Positions 1 through 6,276 of a DNA stretch of 64,000 nucleotides are shown here, piece by piece. The notes below the pieces were generated by a model, which was not told where the DNA came from, did no database searches, and worked only from the letters and a program-made list of their open reading frames with translations. The DNA comes from Chitinophaga agri (lineage in GTDB: Bacteria; Bacteroidota; Bacteroidia; Chitinophagales; Chitinophagaceae). The position numbers and the translations under genes were made by a program. The stretch covers positions 7,905,926 through 7,969,925 of the forward strand of contig NZ_CP048113.1 in the NCBI RefSeq assembly GCF_010093065.1. Reading direction: 5' to 3'. The first letter of the stretch is position 1, and the number at the start of each line of letters is the position of its first letter.

Positions 1-249
1 AGAGAAACGCTGATCGCACAATTAAAAGAGATCGTTAAGCCATATGCGAAGGACCAGGAAGCCTTACAACAGATCAATGAAAACACCGACTTTGTAAAGG
101 ACCTCAAGATCAACTCTGCCAACCTGGTAGATGTGATACTGGACGTAGAAGAACAGTTCAACATCGTGATAGATAATGAGGCAATGGAACACATGCTGAA
201 TGTAAAATCGGCTATAGAGATCATTGAAGCCAAATTAGGGGGACAATGA
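1..249 (+). CDS. Acyl carrier protein, 3' part
   Basis: The frame is open from the first base and ends at TGA 247-249, so the start lies outside the window. The 82 visible residues have the size and pattern of an acyl carrier protein: a four-helix bundle with the motif LKINSANLVDVI. Ser39 of the visible part (codon 115-117) is the expected phosphopantetheine attachment site, followed by the acidic helix-II segment DVEEQFNIVID. ACPs carry acyl chains on a phosphopantetheine arm. The motif has N-S-A in place of the usual D-S-L of the fatty-acid ACP, which fits specialised ACPs of aryl-polyene or flexirubin-type clusters better than housekeeping AcpP. The next gene, a phosphopantetheinyl transferase, overlaps it (ATGA), so this ACP is its probable substrate. 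The pathway assignment is inference. Confidence 0.85.
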   Translation, partial: RETLIAQLKEIVKPYAKDQEALQQINENTDFVKDLKINSANLVDVILDVEEQFNIVIDNEAMEHMLNVKSAIEIIEAKLGGQ

Positions 250-782
250 TCGGTAACGATATCATAGACCTGCGTCTTGCCCGAAAGGAAAGTAACTGGC
301 AGAGGAAAGGATATCTGGGCAAGATCTTTACAGCTGCAGAGCAGGAGATGATCTGTCAGGCAGCTGAGCCGTCGGATATGGTCTGGCTGCTCTGGAGCTG
401 TAAGGAAGCCGCCTATAAGATCGTGAATCGTATTACGAATGTAAGAGCATATAATCCCATTAAATTTGACTGCTCTCTGTTATACCAGCATTCAACAGCT
501 ATCACCGGAAAAATAGCGCATGCCTCAAGAACCTATGCATTTGTCAGTCAACGGGAAGGGCATTGTATTCATACTGTTGCTGTCGCACATGAGATCTTTT
601 TTGACAGTCTAGATATCTATACAGGTAACAGCTGGCCATTACATTTACCTGACCAGTGTATACTGATGAAAAACCAGGATGGCATTCCCTATATAAACTG
701 TTGCAGCAATACCCCACTTCCTGTGTCCATCAGCCACCACGGAGATTATTATGGTATGGTAAAAAAGAAGGCACTTATATAA
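246..782 (+). CDS. 4'-phosphopantetheinyl transferase superfamily protein
   Basis: This 178-residue protein would transfer the phosphopantetheine arm of CoA to the conserved serine of a carrier protein. The family signature is visible: GNDIIDL near the N-terminus, with the Mg-binding Asp, and WSCKEAAYKI around residues 50-60, with the conserved Glu and Lys. The C-terminal SISHHGDY resembles the SISH region of Sfp/AcpS enzymes. The start codon overlaps the stop of the acyl carrier protein gene as ATGA, so the two are translationally coupled. The length lies between AcpS (~120 residues) and Sfp (~230), as is common for compact Bacteroidota members. It probably activates the adjacent ACP. Confidence 0.83.
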   Translation: MIGNDIIDLRLARKESNWQRKGYLGKIFTAAEQEMICQAAEPSDMVWLLWSCKEAAYKIVNRITNVRAYNPIKFDCSLLYQHSTAITGKIAHASRTYAFVSQREGHCIHTVAVAHEIFFDSLDIYTGNSWPLHLPDQCILMKNQDGIPYINCCSNTPLPVSISHHGDYYGMVKKKALI

Positions 783-824
783 GAGGTCTGGTTTTTGAAG
801 TGCCATAGGTAAAAGACATGGCTT

Positions 825-1076
825 ATGAAACTAAATGATGACCTGATTAAAAAATTGTCAAAACAGTACACGCCTTCCTCCATGGTCGACATGGAATTCA
901 GAGGAAATGACCTCTCGTTTAAAACAGATGAAGAAGGCAATCCCATCTTACTTTTTATTGGTGAAAGAACGCCCGACGGAAACGTCAGGGGAGAACGTTA
1001 TGCGCGTACGCTTAAGTATGACCGCGATGGTACGCGTATTAAAGATCACTGGGAGCTGAAAGGTAAAGCAACCTGA
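825..1076 (+). CDS. Small conserved hypothetical protein
   Basis: This is an 83-residue hydrophilic protein without signal peptide or membrane segment. The middle part has alternating hydrophobic and charged residues (FRGNDLSFKTDEEGNPILL and GERYARTLKYD), consistent with a small beta-sheet fold. It lies 42 bases after the PPTase gene and 38 bases before the LLM oxidoreductase gene on the same strand, so it may belong to one transcript. I do not recognise a named family and assign no function. Reading-frame length and spacing support it as a real gene. Confidence 0.65.
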   Translation: MKLNDDLIKKLSKQYTPSSMVDMEFRGNDLSFKTDEEGNPILLFIGERTPDGNVRGERYARTLKYDRDGTRIKDHWELKGKAT

Positions 1077-1114
1077 ATCAGCAAGTTTGGTACAGAGATG
1101 GTAATGGTAAAGTT

Positions 1115-2095
1115 ATGGCACAGATCACTTATCATGCATCTCACGAACAACATGCCCCTTCCGCATTGCTTCAATTTGCAATAGCGGCTGAGCAGGCTGG
1201 CTTTCAGGCCGTTCATTGTTCCGACCACTTTCATCCATGGAGTGAACGTCAGGGACAGAGCGGCTTTTCCTTTTCCTGGATCGCAGCTGCTATGCAGGCG
1301 ACAAAATTACCTTTCAGTATGGTATGTGCACCCGGACAACGATACCATCCTGCTATCGTTGCGCAGGCTATTGCTACACTTGCGGAAATGTTTCCGGGGA
1401 GGTATGCTGTTGAACTGGGTAGTGGCGAGGCGCTTAACGAATCGATCACAGGAGACGTCTGGCCACATAAAGAGGAAAGGAATGCGCGATTGCTGGAATG
1501 TGCGCAGGTGATAAGGTCTCTTTTGAATGGAGAGCTGGTGACGCATAATGGTCTTATCTGCGTCAAAGAAGCAAAGTTATACACGCTTCCTGCCGTATCA
1601 CCTCCGTTAATGGTAGCAGCACTTTCTGAGCGGACAGCAGCCTGGGCCGGCGCCTGGGCTGATGGACTGATCACAGTAGATAAAGAGAAGGAGGAACTGA
1701 AAAAGGTGGTAGCCGCATTCCGCGATAACGGTGGCGCTGGTAAACCCGTATTTGTACAGGTGGCGTTCTCTTATGCGGCTTCAGAACAGGAAGCGCTGGA
1801 AGCTGCATACGACCAGTGGCGAACGAATTTCTTCGCGCCTGAGGTATTGAATGATCTGTCCCGTCCCACACAGTTTGATGCGATCGCGGACTATGTCACG
1901 CGGGAAGAATTGCAGCAGAAAATGCTTATCACGGCCAGCCCTGAACAATGCATCAGAAAAATACAGGATTGCATTGACCTGGGATTTGACAGGGTGATAC
2001 TCCACAATGTACACAGGGACCAGGAAATGTTTATCCGCGATTTTCAGGACAAAATACTGCCCCATATCCGATCATCCAAAAATGTACAGTTATGA
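1115..2095 (+). CDS. LLM-class flavin-dependent oxidoreductase (TIGR03885-like)
   Basis: This 326-residue protein has the TIM-barrel pattern of luciferase-like monooxygenases. Visible features are an N-terminal strand with HASHEQHAPSALL, the segment AEQAGFQAVHCSDHFHPW (residues ~26-43), FPGRYAVELGSGEALNE near 95-110, and a C-terminal SPEQCIRKIQDCIDLGFD that resembles the end of LLM proteins. It matches the subgroup described as FMN-dependent, non-F420 members (TIGR03885). The substrate is unknown. Its stop overlaps the start of the next gene as ATGA, so the oxidoreductase and the DUF6766 membrane protein are coupled. The GHKEER-type WPHKEERNARLLE stretch is typical for the family. Confidence 0.8.
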   Translation: MAQITYHASHEQHAPSALLQFAIAAEQAGFQAVHCSDHFHPWSERQGQSGFSFSWIAAAMQATKLPFSMVCAPGQRYHPAIVAQAIATLAEMFPGRYAVELGSGEALNESITGDVWPHKEERNARLLECAQVIRSLLNGELVTHNGLICVKEAKLYTLPAVSPPLMVAALSERTAAWAGAWADGLITVDKEKEELKKVVAAFRDNGGAGKPVFVQVAFSYAASEQEALEAAYDQWRTNFFAPEVLNDLSRPTQFDAIADYVTREELQQKMLITASPEQCIRKIQDCIDLGFDRVILHNVHRDQEMFIRDFQDKILPHIRSSKNVQL

Positions 2096-2481
2096 CTACA
2101 GGCACAAAAAAGTATTCTATCTGGAAAAGAAAAGGCTATTTATGGTTTACACTGGCGTTCTTTCTCGTGTCAGTGGTGCTGCACTGGTATTTTGGCTGGG
2201 AAGTTTTTATAGACGAACAGCAGGCACATGGTCAGCCGGTACAGGTCAGCCAGTATGTTGCGGAGATGATGAGAGATACCATGGAGAACTGGCAGTCAGA
2301 GTTCCTGCAGCTGATATGGCAGGTAGCAGGGCTGGCTTTTCTCTGGTACTGTGGTTCCTCTCAGTCAAAAGAAGCGGATGACAGGATGGAAGAGAAGATA
2401 GACTTCATTATCCGGCGGATGGAGCCAGAAAAAGCAGAACAGTTGCTAACCGCCTGGAAAGAGAAATATCCCGAAAAGTGA
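2092..2481 (+). CDS. DUF6766 family membrane protein
   Basis: This is a 129-residue protein with one clear hydrophobic helix near residues 16-34 and a second near 78-92, separated by a polar loop carrying DEQQAHGQPVQVSQY. The C-terminus is charged and helical (EEKIDFIIRRMEPEKAEQLL). The pattern, including an early aromatic-rich helix ending in HWYFGW, matches DUF6766 proteins, which have no established function and often occur in stress-related neighbourhoods. It is coupled to the LLM oxidoreductase by an ATGA overlap. Its stop lies 3 bases from the stop of the convergent SPW gene. Confidence 0.72.
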   Translation: MTTGTKKYSIWKRKGYLWFTLAFFLVSVVLHWYFGWEVFIDEQQAHGQPVQVSQYVAEMMRDTMENWQSEFLQLIWQVAGLAFLWYCGSSQSKEADDRMEEKIDFIIRRMEPEKAEQLLTAWKEKYPEK

Positions 2482-2484
2482 TAT

Positions 2485-2874
2485 CTAGGAATGATGAGCT
2501 GTTCTGGAGAACAGTTCTTTACCCAATGGAAATGGTGACCGGTCTGTTAGCAGGCCGGCCGCTATTTCTGATAGCCCCAGAAGAAGATGCGGAAGAAAGA
2601 TCACCTCAGCAAAGCCAAAGATCCAGGGAGACAACGTCAGACCTATACCCGCCAGGACATCAATTGTTAGGTGAGTCTTCATGCTCACTGCCCTGAAAAT
2701 ACCACCTTCGTACCTGGTAAAAATAGAAAGCAATACTAACAGAACGCCATTAAAAATAGGGATCCAGGAGACGGCGGTGCCGTCGTGGAATTCAAATATC
2801 ATTGGGGCCGCGATCAGTGATACACCTACGGTGTAGTCAAGTATGGCATGTGTCTTTGTGCTAATGAATGACAT
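2485..2874 (-). CDS. SPW repeat membrane protein
   Basis: This protein of about 129 residues carries two copies of the SPW-type unit: STKTHAILDYTVGVSLI followed by a second repeat with THLTIDVLAGIGLTLSPWI. Four hydrophobic segments are visible. SPW proteins are small integral membrane proteins of unknown function. The reading frame extends upstream to an ATG at 2907, which would overlap the DUF4142 gene by 20 bases. I prefer the ATG at 2874 because SPW proteins normally begin just before the first TH-x-LD motif, but the 2907 start is possible. It lies directly downstream of the DUF4142 gene on the same strand, so the two are probably co-transcribed. Confidence 0.72.
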   Translation of the reverse strand: MSFISTKTHAILDYTVGVSLIAAPMIFEFHDGTAVSWIPIFNGVLLVLLSIFTRYEGGIFRAVSMKTHLTIDVLAGIGLTLSPWIFGFAEVIFLPHLLLGLSEIAAGLLTDRSPFPLGKELFSRTAHHS

Positions 2875-2887
2875 GGGGCAATGTTTG

Positions 2888-3493
2888 TTACTGATAAGAT
2901 TCGACATCGTCAAATTGTTCCGGCGCATACTGTTTACGCACATCTTCCAGGATATGCCTGGCCTCTTCCAGATGGGCGGTCACAACAGGCAGCGTTTTCC
3001 GGGCATAATGCTGTAAGGCGGTGTCTTTCATATTGTGTGCTGCAGCGTCCAGTTTCTCCATGGTAGCCTGGTGTTCATGCACCATCTTTTTAATGTAACT
3101 CCTGTCGAATGCTTTATCATCTTTCTCTGCGAGGGAGGCTATCTCTTTCCTGTCGGCATCAGAAAGGTCCGCAGGGACGGTTACGCCGGCTGAGTAACAG
3201 GCTTTCTGCAACTCCTGGTTGGATTGGACATGTGCACTGACCATCCTTTTTCCAAAGTCTTTTAGCCGCTGATAATTTGCTTTTGTCTGCGCGAGTTTTC
3301 CAAGCTCAATTTCTTTCAGATTAGCGTGGGCGATGTCCGTAGCGAAATCAACAGCTGCATTGCTGATGTGCTCCATGCTTTCAGACATAGCCTGTGTACT
3401 GTCTTTACTGGCTTCCTGCTGTGTTTTTGAATTATTCTCACCACAAGCCCACATGAGCATGGCGGTAGAGAGTACAATGGATAATCTTTTCAT
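2888..3493 (-). CDS. DUF4142 domain lipoprotein
   Basis: The chosen start (ATG at 3493) gives 201 residues beginning MKRLSIVLSTAMLMWACGE, a lipoprotein signal peptide with Cys17 as the acylated residue. The reading frame upstream of this Met lacks signal-peptide character. The mature part is a long helical domain with the DUF4142 pattern: ANLKEIELGKLAQTKA, then DFGKRMVSAHVQSNQEL, and HEHQATMEKLDAAAHNM. It is related to ferritin-like DUF305/DUF4142 bundles but lacks an obvious metal site. DUF4142 proteins are secreted, of unknown role, and often found in stress and envelope loci. The gene is divergent from the small membrane protein at 3605 and upstream of the SPW gene. Confidence 0.8.
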   Translation of the reverse strand: MKRLSIVLSTAMLMWACGENNSKTQQEASKDSTQAMSESMEHISNAAVDFATDIAHANLKEIELGKLAQTKANYQRLKDFGKRMVSAHVQSNQELQKACYSAGVTVPADLSDADRKEIASLAEKDDKAFDRSYIKKMVHEHQATMEKLDAAAHNMKDTALQHYARKTLPVVTAHLEEARHILEDVRKQYAPEQFDDVESYQ

Positions 3494-3604
3494 AGTAATA
3501 CTGTTTATGCTGATATGCGTCAAAAAGAGTACCATGAGGTGTTGGCATAGTTTTATGCGCTTATACAGCAATGAATAGCATTCTATCACTTTAAAACGAA
3601 TCTT

Positions 3605-3844
3605 ATGAGTTCAGTACTTAATCAGGGACACGAAGAGGGCACAGTAACCACGGCTATTGAAAATCAGACGGCCAAGCTGCCTTCTGATACTTTTCTGTGG
3701 GCTGCAGTAGGAGCCATGGGGGTATCGCTGGCTTTACAATGCCTGAAACAGAAGCATGTCAGCCTTTTTATAGGACAATGGGCTGCTCCTTTTCTGCTAT
3801 TTGGGATTTATAACAAGATAGTCAAGACGCAGGGGCATGACTAA
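3605..3844 (+). CDS. Small two-helix membrane protein
   Basis: This is a 79-residue protein. The N-terminal 28 residues are polar (SSVLNQGHEEGTVTTAIENQ) and are followed by two hydrophobic stretches, LWAAVGAMGVSLALQCL and LFIGQWAAPFLLFGIY, with a short tail KIVKTQGHD. It is probably an inner-membrane hairpin protein. The gene is divergent from the DUF4142 lipoprotein gene with 111 bases between start codons. I do not recognise a named family. The compact size and location beside DUF4142/SPW genes suggest a role in envelope stress, which is inference. Confidence 0.6.
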   Translation: MSSVLNQGHEEGTVTTAIENQTAKLPSDTFLWAAVGAMGVSLALQCLKQKHVSLFIGQWAAPFLLFGIYNKIVKTQGHD

Positions 3845-4223
3845 TTTAATTTATCCCAATGCGCGTGTTCATTAAGCAATGATCATGCGCCATCGAATAG
3901 TATATAAGTTGGCATTTACACATAGGCGCACCAGTGGTTTGCCGCACATGCAGGTAATGCCTTTCGCTCTCAGGAAATAGTGTGTTCTACGGTTTAATAA
4001 AAGGTCCGGAAGTATATTTACTTCCGGACCTTTTTTACGGGAGATATTTCCCTGGCAGTGTTGCTGTGTATACACATATTCAACTGATAGCCTGGGTCGT
4101 CTCATGTGCCCTGCAGTTTTCATACGTCGATTGTGTGAGCGTCAAAATTTTCACCGCAATAACCACGTAGTATAATATGTTCAGTAGTTTGCTCTTCCAG
4201 AAAATTAAGTGGAGGGTGCAGGA
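3845..4223. other. Intergenic region between convergent genes
   Basis: This is 379 bases without a credible gene. It contains the strong hairpin at 3999-4034, described separately. Short open frames exist on both strands but have no signal of selection or family resemblance. The rest shows no repeat or promoter that I can support. Confidence 0.6.
3999..4034. terminator. Bidirectional hairpin terminator
   Basis: There is a perfect 16-bp inverted repeat (arms 3999-4014 and 4019-4034) with the 4-base loop TATT. The arms begin with AAAA and end with TTTT, so either strand gives a GC-rich stem followed by a U-run. It lies 155 bases after the plus-strand gene ending at 3844 and 190 bases after the minus-strand phosphatase gene ending at 4224. 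It can therefore terminate both converging transcripts. Confidence 0.8.
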
Positions 4224-4895
4224 TTAGGGATGTTGCACGGCAGTACTACTCAGTGACAACAGGTTAGTCAGTTCTTTCATATCATAAAAAACGGTGGCGC
4301 CCTCTTTTTTCAGTTCGTCACCGTTGAATGGTTTGGCATATCCATATGCTTTAAAGCCGCCCCGTTGCGCAGCAATAACGCCCGCTTTACTGTCTTCAAT
4401 GACCACACAATCAGCAGGAGAGAAGCCCATCATTTTTGCCGCATGCAGAAATATGCCTGGGTCTGGTTTCCAGCTATTGATCTGATATCCGCTGAAGATG
4501 CGGTTGCCTTCTTCAAAGTAGGGCAGCAGACCGGTAATGGTCAGGTTAAGGATCATTTTTTCGACAGGGCCACTGGAAGCTACACAGAAAGGCATGGTGA
4601 GACTGTCAAGGATCTCTCTGATGCCCTTTACCGGGCGCATTTCTGTTTTGAAAACCTCATAGGAGCGTTTGCGGAAGGCCAGTTCAAAATCATCAGGAAA
4701 CGGGCTCTTAGCCTTCTGTTGCAGCATTTTGATCCCTTCCCTCAGCCGGATGCCGCTGAACTCTTCAACGGCTTCCTGCAGATCCATGGTTACACCATAT
4801 TCGGATGCCATATCCAGCAATACCTTTACACCGATCACTTCACTATCTACTAATACACCATCACAGTCAAATATGATACATCCTGGCTTTGTCAT
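4224..4895 (-). CDS. HAD-superfamily phosphatase, YieH (6-phosphogluconate phosphatase)-like
   Basis: The 223-residue protein starts at the ATG at 4895. HAD motif I is IFDCDGVLVDSE (nucleophile and acid Asp pair), motif II is CVASSGP, the motif III Lys sits in SWKPDPGIF, and motif IV is CVVIEDSKAG. The order and a helical cap between motifs I and II are those of the beta-phosphoglucomutase-like subgroup. The stretch IFSGYQINSWKPDPG and the SSGPVEKM segment resemble E. coli YieH, a phosphatase active on 6-phosphogluconate and similar sugar phosphates. The start is 2 bases after the MFS gene's stop, so the two are one operon. The substrate is inferred by resemblance only. Confidence 0.78.
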   Translation of the reverse strand: MTKPGCIIFDCDGVLVDSEVIGVKVLLDMASEYGVTMDLQEAVEEFSGIRLREGIKMLQQKAKSPFPDDFELAFRKRSYEVFKTEMRPVKGIREILDSLTMPFCVASSGPVEKMILNLTITGLLPYFEEGNRIFSGYQINSWKPDPGIFLHAAKMMGFSPADCVVIEDSKAGVIAAQRGGFKAYGYAKPFNGDELKKEGATVFYDMKELTNLLSLSSTAVQHP

Positions 4896-4897
4896 GT

Positions 4898-6088
4898 TTA
4901 CGCTTTTATACTTTCTGTTAATGTAGTTGTTTGAGTTGCTTCTTTGATCTGCAATATCAGATAGGTAATGAGTGCACCGAACAATGCCATTATCGCAAAT
5001 GTCCATTGCATACCTGCTGCTTCTGAGAGAAAACCCACTACCGGTGGTACGATCAGGAACCCCAGATAGCCTACTGTTGATACAGCAGCGATGGCAGGTC
5101 CACTGCCCATAGTGGTTTTCATGGTAGCCATGCGCAGTACCAATGGTACGACACAGGATACCCCGAAGCCGATCATCATAAAGGCGATACTGGCAGGTAT
5201 TACATGAGGTATGAGAGCAGATAGCATGAAACCACAGCATACCAGTATTCCGCTGTATCTGATCATTGTGGGAATACCCAGCATGTTGACCAGACGGTCG
5301 CCTGTAAAACGGCCGGTACTCATCGCTATCATATAACACACATAACCGGTACCCACCCGGTTTTCCCCCGCATGCACGGCATCCTGAAAGAAGATAGTGC
5401 TCCAGTCGAGCATGGTGCCTTCGCAGGCCATGACTGCAAATGAAATGAGCCCATACTTCAGCAGGTATTTATCAGGCCATACGAAACGCTTACTATCCGC
5501 CTTTCTGGTTGGTTGCTCATGCGGACTGTCCGGAAAAGCGATAAAGCCCATGATGGTCATGAGTACTGCTACCCCCAGGAAATGCCATCCCGGCGATATC
5601 TGCATCCTGGTCATCAGGGTAGTGACCAATCCTGCGATTGCCCCTGCAAGACTCCATACGCCATGAAAAGTAGTGATTATTGACCGATTATACAATGCCT
5701 GGACCGCAACTGATTGTGCATTCACTGAAATATTCATCAGGTTTCGGGAGCATCCAAAGCAGAAAAGTACCAGTCCCAGCTGCCATGGATGATTGACGAT
5801 CCCCAGCAGTGCCAGCATCAGATTGAATATCAATACCCCTATCATCATGATATTACGGCTGCTATGCCGTTGTAGGAGATACCCGGTGATGGGGAGTGTC
5901 AGCACAAGGCCGACAGGCAAAGCAAAAAGGGAGAGTCCCAGTTCGGCCTTATTCAGGGAGAGGTGACGCTGTATGTCCTGTATCCTCGATGCCCAGCTGG
6001 AAAAGCTGAACCCTGAAATGAAGAAAAAAGCGGCAGTAGCGATACGTGCCGATCGGGCACGGCCGGTATGAAGAGGCTGAGTAGTCAT
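4898..6088 (-). CDS. MFS transporter, YbjJ-like
   Basis: From the ATG at 6088 this is a 396-residue protein with about 12 hydrophobic helices. The early segment FISGFSFSSWASRIQDIQ and LSLNKAELGLSLFALPVG match the YbjJ-type major-facilitator subgroup. SRNLMNISVNAQSVAVQ and TTFHGVWSLAGAIAGL are also characteristic of that group. The reading frame runs further upstream, but that part is low-complexity intergenic sequence and crosses the terminator at 6185-6212, so the 6088 start is preferred. A TACTTTTG promoter element sits just upstream of it. The gene is followed after 2 bases by the sugar-phosphate phosphatase. The transported substrate is unknown. Confidence 0.82.
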   Translation of the reverse strand: MTTQPLHTGRARSARIATAAFFFISGFSFSSWASRIQDIQRHLSLNKAELGLSLFALPVGLVLTLPITGYLLQRHSSRNIMMIGVLIFNLMLALLGIVNHPWQLGLVLFCFGCSRNLMNISVNAQSVAVQALYNRSIITTFHGVWSLAGAIAGLVTTLMTRMQISPGWHFLGVAVLMTIMGFIAFPDSPHEQPTRKADSKRFVWPDKYLLKYGLISFAVMACEGTMLDWSTIFFQDAVHAGENRVGTGYVCYMIAMSTGRFTGDRLVNMLGIPTMIRYSGILVCCGFMLSALIPHVIPASIAFMMIGFGVSCVVPLVLRMATMKTTMGSGPAIAAVSTVGYLGFLIVPPVVGFLSEAAGMQWTFAIMALFGALITYLILQIKEATQTTTLTESIKA

Positions 6089-6095
6089 GACAGGA

Positions 6096-6103
6096 CAAAA
6101 GTA
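6096..6103 (-). promoter_or_regulatory. Candidate -7 promoter element for the MFS/phosphatase operon
   Basis: On the minus strand the bases read TACTTTTG, an exact match to the Bacteroidota -7 consensus TAnnTTTG. It lies 7 bases upstream of the proposed ATG at 6088, which is close and would give a very short leader. No clear -33 TTTG is seen. Confidence 0.3.
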
Positions 6104-6184
6104 GAGGAAATTAGGAATTGGGGATTGAGAATTAGGAATTGTCTGGTGGAAATTGTCTGCATCTATAGATATGACATCAAACAA

Positions 6185-6212
6185 AACAGGCACCTCGTAA
6201 GAGGTGCCTGTT
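6185..6212 (-). terminator. Rho-independent terminator of the 8736-6277 gene
   Basis: A perfect 12-bp stem (6185-6196 with 6201-6212) closes a GTAA tetraloop, a stable GNRA type. On the minus strand the stem ends in GTTTTGT. It lies about 65 bases after the stop of the large minus-strand gene and separates it from the MFS operon. Confidence 0.8.
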
Positions 6213-6276
6213 CATATAAGTGATGGTGCAACTGGTTTGAGACCGGATGTGATCCAATTCCTGGTCCCTAATTGAA

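Noticed and set aside
3872-4170. Short frames on both strands around the 3999-4034 hairpin
   Set aside because: They run through the terminator stem and show no protein-like composition.
4896-5339. N-terminal extension of the phosphatase frame into the MFS gene
   Set aside because: This part lies in another frame of the MFS coding sequence and has no family pattern. The HAD protein starts naturally at 4895.
6089-6193. Upstream extension of the MFS frame
   Set aside because: It crosses a strong terminator and low-complexity intergenic sequence. The family start fits 6088.
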